From: a virus
Direction: 5' to 3' (one strand)
Length of the DNA stretch: 28,357 bases
IMG/VR virus record: IMGVR_UViG_3300042449_000709
Location: 1 to 28,357 of that record
How positions within the stretch are numbered: the stretch's first letter is position 1; each line of letters starts with the position of its first letter. The notes under the pieces were generated by a model. It was given only the letters and a program-made list of their open reading frames with translations. It searched no databases and was not told where the DNA came from. Below are positions 8,727 through 14,482 of this stretch, in pieces. Both the position numbers and the translations under genes were made by a program.

Positions 8727-9096
8727 AGGTTCTAATCTTTTTTAATGCTCGGTGTATGGCTGTGCGCAAGTATGGGTATGGTATGCCTGTAGTTGCGCTC
8801 AGTTCTTTGTAATTAAAGTCGGGTTTGCTGTATAGTCGCAGCAGTATTGCATCGAACTCATGCATGCGTCCTATTGCGCTGTACAAATACTCACCATCGA
8901 TAAACGCTCCTATCCATGTTTCATCCTGTTTGGTGTCTTCTGCGCCCTTTTCCGTGTGCAGCTCGTAATACTTGCGGTACTTTATCGCGTAGTCGCTGCG
9001 GTTGCTGTGCCAACTTAACCACAATGCACGATTGACATATTGCTCTACCTTGCCACGGCACACGATGTCTTGCACATCTTCTTGCGGTCTATCCAT
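8671..9096 (-). CDS. Sigma-70-like regulator (region 4 HTH); true start upstream
   Basis: From the first ATG the product has 141 residues. Residues about 90-120 read YKELSATTGIPYPYLRTAIHRALKKIR, a helix-turn-helix like sigma factor region 4. The same frame stays open upstream to 9219 and encodes HYNAWLDKATRLAHDKC then GSDLLHEVLARL, which resembles sigma region 2 (the DLxxEVxxxL helix). The ATG at 9096 therefore falls inside the conserved domain. There is no ATG, GTG or TTG between the upstream TAA (9220-9222) and 9096. Only ATC at 9216 and ATA at 9195 are near-cognate starts. The gene is first in the leftward block and directly downstream of a leftward promoter, so it may control late genes. 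A start-proximal frameshift error is possible. Confidence 0.6.
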   Translation of the reverse strand: MDRPQEDVQDIVCRGKVEQYVNRALWLSWHSNRSDYAIKYRKYYELHTEKGAEDTKQDETWIGAFIDGEYLYSAIGRMHEFDAILLRLYSKPDFNYKELSATTGIPYPYLRTAIHRALKKIRTYVELQRAAAHSKREAGDL

Positions 9097-9250
9097 GAGC
9101 CTGGCTAATACCTCATGCAGTAAATCACTTCCTTTACATTTATCGTGGGCAAGCCTTGTAGCCTTGTCAAGCCATGCGTTGTAGTGCTTTTGTATGTTGT
9201 AAGCTACGCAGTCGATTTGTTAAAGATTGTTAAATTTTACGGGTAAATAG

Positions 9251-9280
9251 TTGCACCATTAAAACTTTAGTGTAGATTTG
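9251..9280 (+). promoter_or_regulatory. Rightward early promoter, Bacteroidetes type
   Basis: TTG at 9251-9253 is followed after 19 bases by TAGATTTG at 9273-9280, a full match to TTG-N17..23-TAnnTTTG. Transcription would start near 9286 and enter the gene at 9323, the first of the rightward block. Confidence 0.7.
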
Positions 9281-9287
9281 TACCCAA

Positions 9288-9316
9288 CAAAGGTAATCAA
9301 TAACCATTTAAATCAA
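9288..9316 (-). promoter_or_regulatory. Leftward promoter facing the early promoter
   Basis: Read leftward, TTG (9316-9314) is followed after 18 bases by TACCTTTG (9295-9288), matching TTG-N-TAnnTTTG. Its start would fall near 9282 and feed the sigma-like gene. The -7 box is separated from the opposing -7 box by only seven bases, so the two promoters should exclude each other. Confidence 0.5.
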
Positions 9317-9322
9317 TAGCAC

Positions 9323-9574
9323 ATGTATTTCACTTTTGAACACGAAGCAAGTATCATCCCTATCACGCTCACCATTCGCGTTGAGTATGTACCCTATCAC
9401 CGCCATGCAGACTACAACAATCCTGCTGAGTTTGATTTCAAGCACAAGTATGAGCTGCACTGCGGTGACCTTAATCTAACTGACTGCATCAACGCAAGCA
9501 CATTCACTAAGTTGCAGGATGAAATCGAAAGCGCAGTTAATGACGCTATCACTACACATTTTTTTAATCAATAA
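9323..9574 (+). CDS. Hypothetical early protein, 83 aa
   Basis: This is the first gene after the rightward promoter, 83 residues, beginning MYFTFEHEASIIPITLTIRVEY. The sequence alternates hydrophobic and polar residues and looks like a small beta-sheet protein with a C-terminal helix (FTKLQDEIESAVNDAITTHF). It has no Cys motif, signal peptide or membrane segment. I do not recognise the family. Its length and place suggest a small early host-takeover or regulatory protein, which is inference. The next start follows 12 bases after the stop. Confidence 0.6.
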   Translation: MYFTFEHEASIIPITLTIRVEYVPYHRHADYNNPAEFDFKHKYELHCGDLNLTDCINASTFTKLQDEIESAVNDAITTHFFNQ

Positions 9575-9586
9575 TAATTTACAACA

Positions 9587-9925
9587 ATGACAACAGTATC
9601 TATCAAACATCGCGTGTTAACTACGATTGACACCACCGAAGTAACACTTCCCTTTTATTTCACCACAGGCAAGCTATCAAAAAGCTATTGCTGCATGACT
9701 GCTGAATTCAAGCTTATCACGATATGGGCATTGCGCAATGAAGGCATGTCATTCGATGTACGCTCTTATGATGACCTTGAAGAGGTAGCCGAAAGCATCG
9801 CCTATGACATGAATCATTACGAAGAATTCGCTATCATTGACCCTGCTGTGTTTCATCACCAGTTTAGTGCTGCCCATCGTGAATTGTTCTACTGCGTTAA
9901 TCCTGAACTAAAACCAAAGGCATGA
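9587..9925 (+). CDS. Hypothetical early protein, 112 aa
   Basis: The 112-residue product starts MTTVSIKHRVLTTIDTTEVTL. Residues 20-60 are beta-like (FYFTTGKLSKSYCCMTAEFKLITIWAL), then come acidic helical parts (YDDLEEVAESIAYDM). No family is recognised and no membrane segment or metal-binding motif is present. The stop overlaps the next start as ATGA, which ties it to the HTH gene in one message. Its N-terminus resembles the preceding 83-aa protein in style (short strands, then an acidic helix), but I cannot show homology by eye. Confidence 0.6.
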   Translation: MTTVSIKHRVLTTIDTTEVTLPFYFTTGKLSKSYCCMTAEFKLITIWALRNEGMSFDVRSYDDLEEVAESIAYDMNHYEEFAIIDPAVFHHQFSAAHRELFYCVNPELKPKA

Positions 9926-10158
9926 GAAATACCAATCAATTAAACGGATTGATTGCACGCACGGTGGGGAGCAAAGCTGCTCTCCTTCGTGCTATGCAAC
10001 GAAGCAACACACCCATAGTCAAAAAGACACTGCACAACTGGTGCGTTGACCCCGGCAGCATCAAGCTACGACAGCTGATGAATCTCAGCCAAGTGCTTGA
10101 GTTGCCACTATGCGAAGTCATTAATTCAATAACTATAAAAAACGAAGGCGATGAGTAA
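9922..10158 (+). CDS. Cro/XRE-like helix-turn-helix protein
   Basis: The 78-residue protein contains LIARTVGSKAALLRAM, then VVDP-like spacing (NWCVDPGSIKLRQLMNLSQVLELPLCEVI). This fits a small single-domain helix-turn-helix regulator, with a helix ending in 'L...L...LxxxLELPLCEVI' typical of XRE/Cro proteins. It is the third gene of the early operon, overlapping its upstream neighbour by ATGA and the downstream gene by eight bases. It is a candidate for early or divergent promoter control at 9251-9316. The assignment rests on helix pattern and hydrophobic spacing, not on an exact signature. Confidence 0.55.
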   Translation: MRNTNQLNGLIARTVGSKAALLRAMQRSNTPIVKKTLHNWCVDPGSIKLRQLMNLSQVLELPLCEVINSITIKNEGDE

Positions 10159-10387
10159 ACAAACAGCAGTAGAGTGGTTCTTTGATAAAATGAAAAGCCA
10201 CTTTGAACACGATGGAGATTTATTTGAAACGGCTTGTATGACTTATGCTATTGCTAAGGCAAAGGAGAGGGAGCAGATAATTGATGCTTTAGATGTAGGC
10301 TATCAAATAGCAAATGAAGATGTGAAGTTCAAACATATTCAGACAACTGAACAATACTACAACGAAACATACGGAGGTGACAAATGA
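10151..10387 (+). CDS. 'QTAVEWL' family small phage protein, copy 1
   Basis: The protein (78 aa) starts MSKQTAVEWFFDKMKSHFE and is helical and acidic. It is a paralogue of the gene at 17668-17922, which starts MKKQTAVEWLIEQV. A 23-base stretch near both starts (10157-10179 and 17674-17696) is identical. Both have the element AKAKEREQIIDAL / AKAMEKEQMYDAI around residues 45-60. Proteins with a K-QTAVEWL start are widespread in Flavobacteria phages with no known function. The gene ends in YGGDK, which at DNA level is a strong ribosome-binding site for the next gene. Confidence 0.7.
   Translation: MSKQTAVEWFFDKMKSHFEHDGDLFETACMTYAIAKAKEREQIIDALDVGYQIANEDVKFKHIQTTEQYYNETYGGDK
10370..10387 (+). 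promoter_or_regulatory. Strong Shine-Dalgarno inside the 3' end of a gene
   Basis: TACGGAGGTGACAAATGA contains GGAGG 7 bases before the ATG at 10384 and simultaneously encodes the last residues YGGDK and stop of the upstream gene. Such a site is unusual in a Bacteroidetes phage, whose genes mostly lack one. Confidence 0.7.
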
Positions 10388-10617
10388 GTCCAAAAGAAAA
10401 AGCAGAAGAATTTATAGACAAATTTGTGCGGTACACTCCTGCCGAAGAAGAATTTGAATACCCATATGCTAAACAATGTGCTTTGATAGCAGTAGATGAG
10501 ATATTAGAAAACTTTGGTCAACTTATGGAAGGCAAAGAGCATTATGCCGCATACTCAACTATTAGATTTTATCAAAAAGTAAGAAACGAAATCGAAAATT
10601 ACGGAGGTGACAAATGA
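10384..10617 (+). CDS. 'KEKA' family small phage protein, copy 1
   Basis: The 77-residue acidic helical protein starts MSPKEKAEEFIDKFVRY and has YAKQCALIAVDEILENFGQL followed by FYQKVRNEIENYGGDK. It is a paralogue of the gene at 18016-18297, which starts MKAKEKAWQLYSNYF and shares ALYCVDEAI and YYMHVKNEL. The start overlaps the preceding stop (ATGA) and is preceded by GGAGGTGA at 10373-10380. The gene itself ends in the same DNA motif. Function unknown, but the pair of families recurs together in this window (copy 2 at 17668 and 18016), so the two may act together. Confidence 0.7.
   Translation: MSPKEKAEEFIDKFVRYTPAEEEFEYPYAKQCALIAVDEILENFGQLMEGKEHYAAYSTIRFYQKVRNEIENYGGDK
10600..10617 (+). 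promoter_or_regulatory. Second copy of the same Shine-Dalgarno / stop module
   Basis: The 18-base sequence is identical to 10370-10387. It ends the 10384 gene with YGGDK and drives the ATG at 10614. An exact repeat at two junctions points to a shared module or duplication. Confidence 0.7.
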
Positions 10618-11030
10618 ACATACAACATCCCACAGCAAAGCAGGTTGCATACATCAGGCGCAACATCAACAAGAAGCCATTCCATGTTATGCGAAACGAA
10701 CTACGGGTAAGTGTAGGCGTCATGTACGAATGGGTAAAGAACGTATACCAACCCGATAAGCAGGTCATCGTGGACGAGGATGGGCAAGAGCTGCACAATG
10801 CCTATTTGGTTACGCTAAACGGCTTTAACTACATCGTCAACTTTAGCGTGGCGGTTGAATACCCAACTATCCAGTATTGCGGTCATCGCATTGGTTTCGA
10901 TTACGAGGTAAGCAAGTTAGGCTATTGGGAATATAACCACCTGCGCAACAACATACCCACCATTAATATCAAGACCGATGCGAACTATGTGGCTAACTTT
11001 TGGGCAACCACTAAACTATGGCACGAATGA
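10614..11030 (+). CDS. Hypothetical early protein with possible N-terminal HTH
   Basis: The 138-residue protein begins MNIQHPTAKQVAYIRRNINK, then KKPFHVMRNELRVSVGVMYEWVKNVY. The second part reads like a helix-turn-helix with a recognition helix 'VSVGVMYEWVKN'. The remaining ~85 residues are beta-rich (YLVTLNGFNYIVNFSVAVEYP) and hydrophobic without a membrane segment. The start has the duplicated GGAGG site. It overlaps the VRR-NUC gene by 13 bases. DNA binding is plausible only by this pattern. I do not recognise a family. Confidence 0.55.
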   Translation: MNIQHPTAKQVAYIRRNINKKPFHVMRNELRVSVGVMYEWVKNVYQPDKQVIVDEDGQELHNAYLVTLNGFNYIVNFSVAVEYPTIQYCGHRIGFDYEVSKLGYWEYNHLRNNIPTINIKTDANYVANFWATTKLWHE

Positions 11031-11389
11031 AGCATGACGAAAGCAAAATGCAGCAGCGATGTGTTGAGTGGTTTAGGTATTCCTTCCCTCGCACATTGAT
11101 CGCTTCCTTTCCTAACGGAGTATTCATTGGCGGTACACCGGTGCAACGTGCCAAACGCTGGAACATCTTGAAGGCAGAAGGTGCAATGCCTGGCATGCCC
11201 GATTTGATGATATGCATGGCATCGTCTGGACATCACGCACTGTTCATTGAGATGAAGACCGAAAAGGGAAAGCTTTCGGACACGCAGAAAATCGTTCACG
11301 CACAACTTATCAATGCAGGATACTGCGTGAAAGTGTGCAGGTCATTTGAAGAATTCACGCAAACAATTAAAAAATACTTAGAGCAATGA
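11018..11389 (+). CDS. VRR-NUC nuclease (PD-(D/E)XK)
   Basis: This 123-residue protein carries the VRR-NUC pattern: VEWFRYSFP near residue 16, then GMPDLMICM with Asp62, then FIEMKTEKGKLSDTQ with Glu78 and Lys80 (the ExK pair) and Gln90, and the terminal helix VHAQLINAGYCVKVCRSFEEF. VRR-NUC proteins are standalone nucleases of the restriction-endonuclease fold. Phage copies are common next to replication genes and are thought to cut branched or Holliday-type DNA. All key residues look present. The gene overlaps its neighbours on both sides (ATGA with the next). Confidence 0.85.
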   Translation: MARMKHDESKMQQRCVEWFRYSFPRTLIASFPNGVFIGGTPVQRAKRWNILKAEGAMPGMPDLMICMASSGHHALFIEMKTEKGKLSDTQKIVHAQLINAGYCVKVCRSFEEFTQTIKKYLEQ

Positions 11390-11808
11390 GCATCACGAAA
11401 AACAAATACATGAGTGCGCTTCAGTATATCTGCGCACAACCAACTTTCCATTCAAAGATTACCATGCGCCTGTTCAAGGTTAGCAATAACTTCCTTACAG
11501 CAGGCAAAGAGCTTGGCTTGTTCAAGAAGGTAGGCAAAAGCGAATACAAGTGGAACTTATCGCGACCGCCTTTGATGAGTGATGTGCAGGATATCCAAGT
11601 GCGTGTTCGGTCTTATACGCAGACGCATCGACTAAAAGCAAAACCATCACCGCAGCTAAAGCTCAAACCTCTTCGCAAAGCACCTGCACCTGCGCCCATG
11701 TCCGTAAACGCAGAGCCTGAATGCGACACTACCAATAGCAAGATGCTGTTGATACTTGGCGCAGGATTGCTCATCGGGTTTATGATTGCCACAATTATTT
11801 GGAAGTAG
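11386..11808 (+). CDS. Winged-helix-like N-terminus with C-terminal membrane anchor
   Basis: The 140-residue protein has three parts. Residues 1-57 (LQYICAQPTFHSKITMRLFK... TAGKELGLFKKVGKSEYKWNL) look like a small helix-turn-helix or winged-helix domain. Residues about 75-105 are Lys/Pro/Ala-rich (LKAKPSPQLKLKPLRKAPAPA), a flexible basic linker. Residues 119-139 (MLLILGAGLLIGFMIATIIW) form a transmembrane helix, ending the protein at the membrane. A DNA-binding domain tethered to the membrane is odd in a phage early operon and could attach phage DNA to the inner membrane. That role is inference. The gene ends just before a rightward promoter. Confidence 0.6.
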   Translation: MSITKNKYMSALQYICAQPTFHSKITMRLFKVSNNFLTAGKELGLFKKVGKSEYKWNLSRPPLMSDVQDIQVRVRSYTQTHRLKAKPSPQLKLKPLRKAPAPAPMSVNAEPECDTTNSKMLLILGAGLLIGFMIATIIWK

Positions 11809-11828
11809 AGATAGTTTGACTATCTTTG
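11798..11828 (+). promoter_or_regulatory. Rightward promoter, Bacteroidetes type
   Basis: TTTG at 11798-11801 is followed after 19 bases by TATCTTTG at 11821-11828, a full match to the TTTG/TAnnTTTG form. The start would be near 11834, at the first base of a long structured leader before the gene at 11936. Confidence 0.75.
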
Positions 11829-11832
11829 CAAC

Positions 11833-11931
11833 GCTAGTTCGTATGAAAACATTTTTAAATCCCATCTTCACTGCATTGCCATAAGCCATTCGGCTACGGA
11901 CTAGCCTTTGCATGTGAGGGTGGGTATTTAG
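11833..11931 (+). ncRNA. Structured 5' leader RNA (possible riboregulator)
   Basis: The 99-base stretch starts at the predicted transcription start. GCTAGTTCGTA (11833-11843) can pair with TACGGACTAGC (11895-11905), eleven pairs with one G-U. Separately, 11855-11875 can pair with 11909-11931 as a 21-pair helix with two single-base bulges (T913 and T925 in the last three digits). The two helices interleave, so they form a pseudoknot or mutually exclusive states. A smaller stem AGCC/GGCT lies at 11884-11895. The second helix ends four bases before the ATG at 11936 and would hide the start region. No known class is recognised. Confidence 0.6.
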
Positions 11932-11935
11932 TTTC

Positions 11936-12151
11936 ATGTATTATGACTATAAGAAATTTGCGGCGTATCCATACCCAAATAGATTTAGGGATTTAAAACG
12001 TCAAAACTTTGTTCAAATAGATCGCATTAACGGTGCTATTTTTATCTCATCTTATAGAGATACTGATGGCGAAGGTGTCCATGTCTTGATGACCGATTAC
12101 GAAGCAAATCAAATGCTGCTTCATCTTCAAAAATTACTTAATGAAAAATAA
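11936..12151 (+). CDS. Small hypothetical protein under the structured leader
   Basis: This 71-residue protein starts MYYDYKKFAAYPYPNRF and reads as a compact beta-rich unit (NGAIFISSYRDTDGEGVHVLMTD) followed by a C-terminal helix (YEANQMLLHLQKLL). It has no Cys pair, signal or membrane segment. The start codon lies four bases beyond the long leader helix, so translation may be controlled by RNA structure. The downstream replication gene starts at 12141, overlapping by 11 bases, so leader control could also affect initiator expression. No family recognised. Confidence 0.6.
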   Translation: MYYDYKKFAAYPYPNRFRDLKRQNFVQIDRINGAIFISSYRDTDGEGVHVLMTDYEANQMLLHLQKLLNEK

Positions 12152-12935
12152 TGGCTATTCATATTCGCGTGCATGGTTTGACTATGCATTTGAACACCCG
12201 GAGCAGGTGACTGCTTCGCATGGTATCTTGTATCTATGGCTCGTTGAGATAAATAATCGATTGGGGTGGGTTGACATCTTCCAAATTACAGCCAGTGAGT
12301 GCATGCAAGGTATGGGATGCAAAAGCTACAATACATACAAGAAGTGTTTTGACCAACTTGTTGAATGGGGCTTTGTTAAGGTGGTAAAGAAGGCAGTCAA
12401 TCAACACCAATGCAACATAGTTGCTCTATCAAAATTTGACAAAGCAAGTAACAAAGCACTTGACAAAGCACTGATGAAGCACTTGACAAAGCAAAGTGAA
12501 AGCACAGTACAAAGCAATGTTGAAAGCAACTGCGACATTCATAAACAAGTAAACAATAAACCACAAACCATAAACAATAAACGTAGTGCATTCGCACCCC
12601 CAAACGAAAATGATGTTTACAATTTTATGGGTGAGTATTCAGTACAAAAGCACATGCAGTGGACTGATGAAAAAATAAACACCGAGGCCGCGAAATTTTT
12701 TAACTACTACGAAGCCAATGGATGGAAGCAAGGTCGCAATCCGATGAAGGATTGGAAAGCGTCCGCACGCAACTGGATGGTAAATAACTCTAAATTCGAC
12801 AACTCAAATAACTCAAAAAACATAATTCAAGATGAAAGAGCAAAGCGCATTAGCGAACTTGAAGAGTTCCGCAAGCAATACCGAAGTGCAATTGCACGAG
12901 ATTTTGGCACGGAAAACATCACCAACCCTAGCTGA
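12141..12935 (+). CDS. Replication initiator / DnaD-like protein
   Basis: The 264-residue protein is divided into an N-terminal winged-helix-like part (residues 10-100: YSRAWFDYAFEHPEQVTAS, ITASECMQGMG, SYNTYKKCFDQLVEWGFV), a repetitive linker (about 98-150; KALDKALMKHLTKQSEST, then NNKPQTINNKR), and a C-terminal helical part with FNYYEANGWKQGRNPMKDWKASARNWM. That WK-x-G-R-x-P-M-K-x-W-x-x-x-x-R-N-W motif is typical of DnaD-like replication proteins in Bacteroidetes phages. The linker DNA contains iteron-like repeats and an AT-rich flank, as in the lambda O gene. The gene overlaps the next by 104 bases. Confidence 0.7.
   Translation: MKNNGYSYSRAWFDYAFEHPEQVTASHGILYLWLVEINNRLGWVDIFQITASECMQGMGCKSYNTYKKCFDQLVEWGFVKVVKKAVNQHQCNIVALSKFDKASNKALDKALMKHLTKQSESTVQSNVESNCDIHKQVNNKPQTINNKRSAFAPPNENDVYNFMGEYSVQKHMQWTDEKINTEAAKFFNYYEANGWKQGRNPMKDWKASARNWMVNNSKFDNSNNSKNIIQDERAKRISELEEFRKQYRSAIARDFGTENITNPS
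12436..12583 (+). other. Candidate replication origin: iteron-like repeats plus AT-rich flank
   Basis: TTGACAAAGCA occurs at 12436-12446, 12460-12470 and 12483-12493 (spacing 24 and 23). The last two copies share the 15-base GCACTTGACAAAGCA. Degenerate copies follow (TGAAAGCA 12497-12504, ACAAAGCA 12509-12516, TTGAAAGCA 12520-12528). Then 12541-12583 is about 74% A+T with almost only A and C on this strand, and carries AAACAATAAAC twice (12551-12561, 12572-12582). The layout resembles the lambda origin inside gene O. A coding repeat effect is the alternative. Confidence 0.5.
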
Positions 12936-13518
12936 AATTCGCAAGGATAAAAATCAGCAGGCAACGGTTAACATCATGGTGGCAATGATGGATATGTGCC
13001 AACAATACTTTAACCTGCAACAGCCAATGAACGCACAACAACTTGCGCTTACAGCTGAGTTAATGCTTGAAGATTACTACTACCTGAGAGTGGATGAGCT
13101 GCAGGTTTGTTTCCGCATGGCAATGAAGGGTGAGTTTGGTCCAGTGTATAACCGAATAGATGGGCAGATATTCTTTGAATGGATTCGTAAGTTCATGACC
13201 AAAAGACAAGCGATCAGTGAGCGCATTAATTTGGAAAAGCAAAGCAGCAACAACATCTACGAAATGTTCCAACACCCACAGGTGCTTGAGGCTATTCAGC
13301 AGACAGCGGACAAGTTGAAGATTGAAGAAGCACCGGCACAAGAAGTGAAGCGCATTGCACCAACTGCATTTGAGCAATTGTTGATGAAGGAATACGATGC
13401 GCTGCCGCAATGGAATAACGACATGCGATTTAGGGTTTACAAGAACACACCATACCAGTTCAACGAGTACCGCAAGGAGCGTTACATGGAAGAGATTAAC
13501 AAGCAAAATGAATACTGA
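12832..13518 (+). CDS. Conserved phage protein next to the initiator
   Basis: This 228-residue protein is mainly helical. Its core (LMLEDYYYLRVDELQVCFRMAMKGEFG, PVYNRIDGQIFFEWIRKFMTKRQ) resembles a family found beside replication initiators in Bacteroidetes phages: 'TA..I...YYYL..DE...+F...K.G..G.+YGR+DGQ.++EW+'. The C-terminus is charged and helical (NEYRKERYMEEINKQN). By location it may assist helicase loading, but I see no Walker motif. Its start lies inside the initiator gene, a long out-of-frame overlap of 104 bases, and it abuts the zinc-ribbon gene by ATGA-type coupling. Confidence 0.65.
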   Translation: MKEQSALANLKSSASNTEVQLHEILARKTSPTLAEIRKDKNQQATVNIMVAMMDMCQQYFNLQQPMNAQQLALTAELMLEDYYYLRVDELQVCFRMAMKGEFGPVYNRIDGQIFFEWIRKFMTKRQAISERINLEKQSSNNIYEMFQHPQVLEAIQQTADKLKIEEAPAQEVKRIAPTAFEQLLMKEYDALPQWNNDMRFRVYKNTPYQFNEYRKERYMEEINKQNEY

Positions 13519-13742
13519 TGACGCATACAAGTTATCTTGATAAAATCACTTATGCGGTAAAGTTCAAATGTCCTTCATGCGGTTGCAAAGAATTTGAGCG
13601 ACCGATTGATGAATTGTTACAGCTAACATTTCTTGAAGGATATTTTGAGTGCGTTAATTGCGCTGAGGAATTTAGCTACTACGCTGAAGCTTTTACCTTG
13701 CAGTCTTTAACACCTACAAAACCACAACTAACTTTATTTTAA
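13518..13742 (+). CDS. Small zinc-ribbon protein
   Basis: The 74-residue product has CPSCGCKEF (residues about 18-23) and CVNCAEEF (about 46-49), a CxxC...CxxC pair spaced as in a rubredoxin-like or DksA-like zinc ribbon. The short C-terminus ends LTPTKPQLTLF. It could bind zinc and a nucleic acid or protein partner. No specific family is recognised. It sits directly after the replication genes, with the next start (13742) touching its stop. Confidence 0.65.
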   Translation: MTHTSYLDKITYAVKFKCPSCGCKEFERPIDELLQLTFLEGYFECVNCAEEFSYYAEAFTLQSLTPTKPQLTLF

Positions 13743-13903
13743 TGAAAGACTACGACAAGCAGCGCGAAACCGAACTACTACGCAAGTTGTTTGTGTTAAC
13801 AGCTAAACGCAGTATGCGTCCTGCAATGAGTGATAATATGGCAATGCGTCTTATCTTTGAAGAGTTACTTCTACTAACGGACAAAGATGAATACAGGCTA
13901 TGA
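13742..13903 (+). CDS. Small hypothetical protein, 53 aa
   Basis: An ATG at 13742 opens a frame that ends at 13903 and encodes 53 residues (MKDYDKQRETELLRKLFVLTA..., ending DKDEYRL). It is basic at first, then helical with a short hydrophobic LLLL stretch too short for a membrane helix. The start touches the previous stop, and the stop overlaps the next start (ATGA at 13900-13903). This tight coupling supports a real gene despite its size. Function unknown. Confidence 0.6.
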   Translation: MKDYDKQRETELLRKLFVLTAKRSMRPAMSDNMAMRLIFEELLLLTDKDEYRL

Positions 13904-14082
13904 CAATAGGCGAATTGTTTGATAGGTTGGCTGATTATCCTGATGAGATGGAAATCTTTATAGGCTTCATCGACATCCACAGCATCTACCTTGAGCAGTT
14001 CGAGATAATTGAAACGACCGATTTAAACGGAAATAAAACCATCGCACTGATGGTCGATGACATCGCAATAATTAACAATTAA
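13900..14082 (+). CDS. Small acidic hypothetical protein, 60 aa
   Basis: The 60-residue protein starts MTIGELFDRLADYPDEMEIFIG and is strongly acidic with a beta-like middle (IFIGFIDIHSIYLEQFEIIETT) and a C-terminal strand (KTIALMVDDIAII). It overlaps the 53-aa gene by ATGA and precedes the SSB-like gene by four bases. The first part, 'TIGELFDRLADYPDEMEI', resembles a short amphipathic helix followed by a beta strand. I do not recognise a family. Confidence 0.6.
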   Translation: MTIGELFDRLADYPDEMEIFIGFIDIHSIYLEQFEIIETTDLNGNKTIALMVDDIAIINN

Positions 14083-14086
14083 TACA

Positions 14087-14320
14087 ATGAGTAACTACCA
14101 AATGCAAGAGGGACAGTTCACCCTATTCAAGAACAACAAGACAACTAACAACGCACCTGAATACACAGGTGAGATTATGGTGAATGGCAAGAAGATGCGA
14201 CTGGCTGCATGGGTCAAAGAAGGCAAGAGCGGCAAGTTCTTTAGCGGCAAGATGTCCGAGCCTATGCAACAACGCCCACAAGAAGACGATTCACAAGGCA
14301 CAGGTGATTTGCCGTTCTAA
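14087..14320 (+). CDS. SSB-like protein with acidic DLPF tail
   Basis: This 77-residue protein starts MSNYQMQEGQFTLFKN, contains YTGEIMVNGKKMRLAAWVKEGKSGKFFSGKM (about residues 26-60), and ends EDDSQGTGDLPF. The 'YTGxIMVNGKK...AAWVKxGKxGKFFS' block matches a small OB-like/DUF736-like family, and a C-terminal acidic D-x-P-F end is the partner-recruiting tail of single-stranded DNA-binding proteins. A binding role in replication next to the initiator genes is likely. The tail is the strongest evidence. The fold is inferred from length and pattern. Confidence 0.65.
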   Translation: MSNYQMQEGQFTLFKNNKTTNNAPEYTGEIMVNGKKMRLAAWVKEGKSGKFFSGKMSEPMQQRPQEDDSQGTGDLPF

Positions 14321-14328
14321 AAAGGATT

Positions 14329-14417
14329 AGTCAGGTGGCGAAATGGTAGCCATAAGAGAAGCAGGAGGCAGTAACGGACTAATAGCTGCTTAACAGGTTC
14401 GACTCCTGTCCTGACTA
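14329..14417 (+). tRNA. tRNA-like RNA 1, enlarged anticodon loop
   Basis: AGTCAGG (14329-14335) pairs perfectly with CCTGACT (14410-14416). The T arm is ACAGG-TTCGACT-CCTGT (14393-14409) with a canonical TTCRANY loop, and the D-arm region contains GG in a GAAATGGTA loop. In place of a seven-base anticodon loop, stem AAGCAG/CTGCTT (14359-14364/14386-14391) closes 21 bases, so no anticodon can be assigned. The D-arm stem TGGC/GCCA leaves no standard linker bases. It is clearly tRNA-shaped but non-standard. Confidence 0.5.
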
Positions 14418-14482
14418 CAGAAGGTGTCAACCCGAAACATTGAAAGAAAAAGTTGATGACGGCTCGGAAAGACGAGCAACAT

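Noticed and set aside
10985-11305. A leftward 106-codon frame opposite the VRR-NUC gene
   Set aside because: The VRR-NUC frame on the other strand has clear catalytic residues, and the leftward frame has no recognisable features.
14365-14385. Reading CTA or AAT as an anticodon of tRNA-like RNA 1
   Set aside because: No seven-base loop with U33 closed by a five-pair stem could be formed around them.
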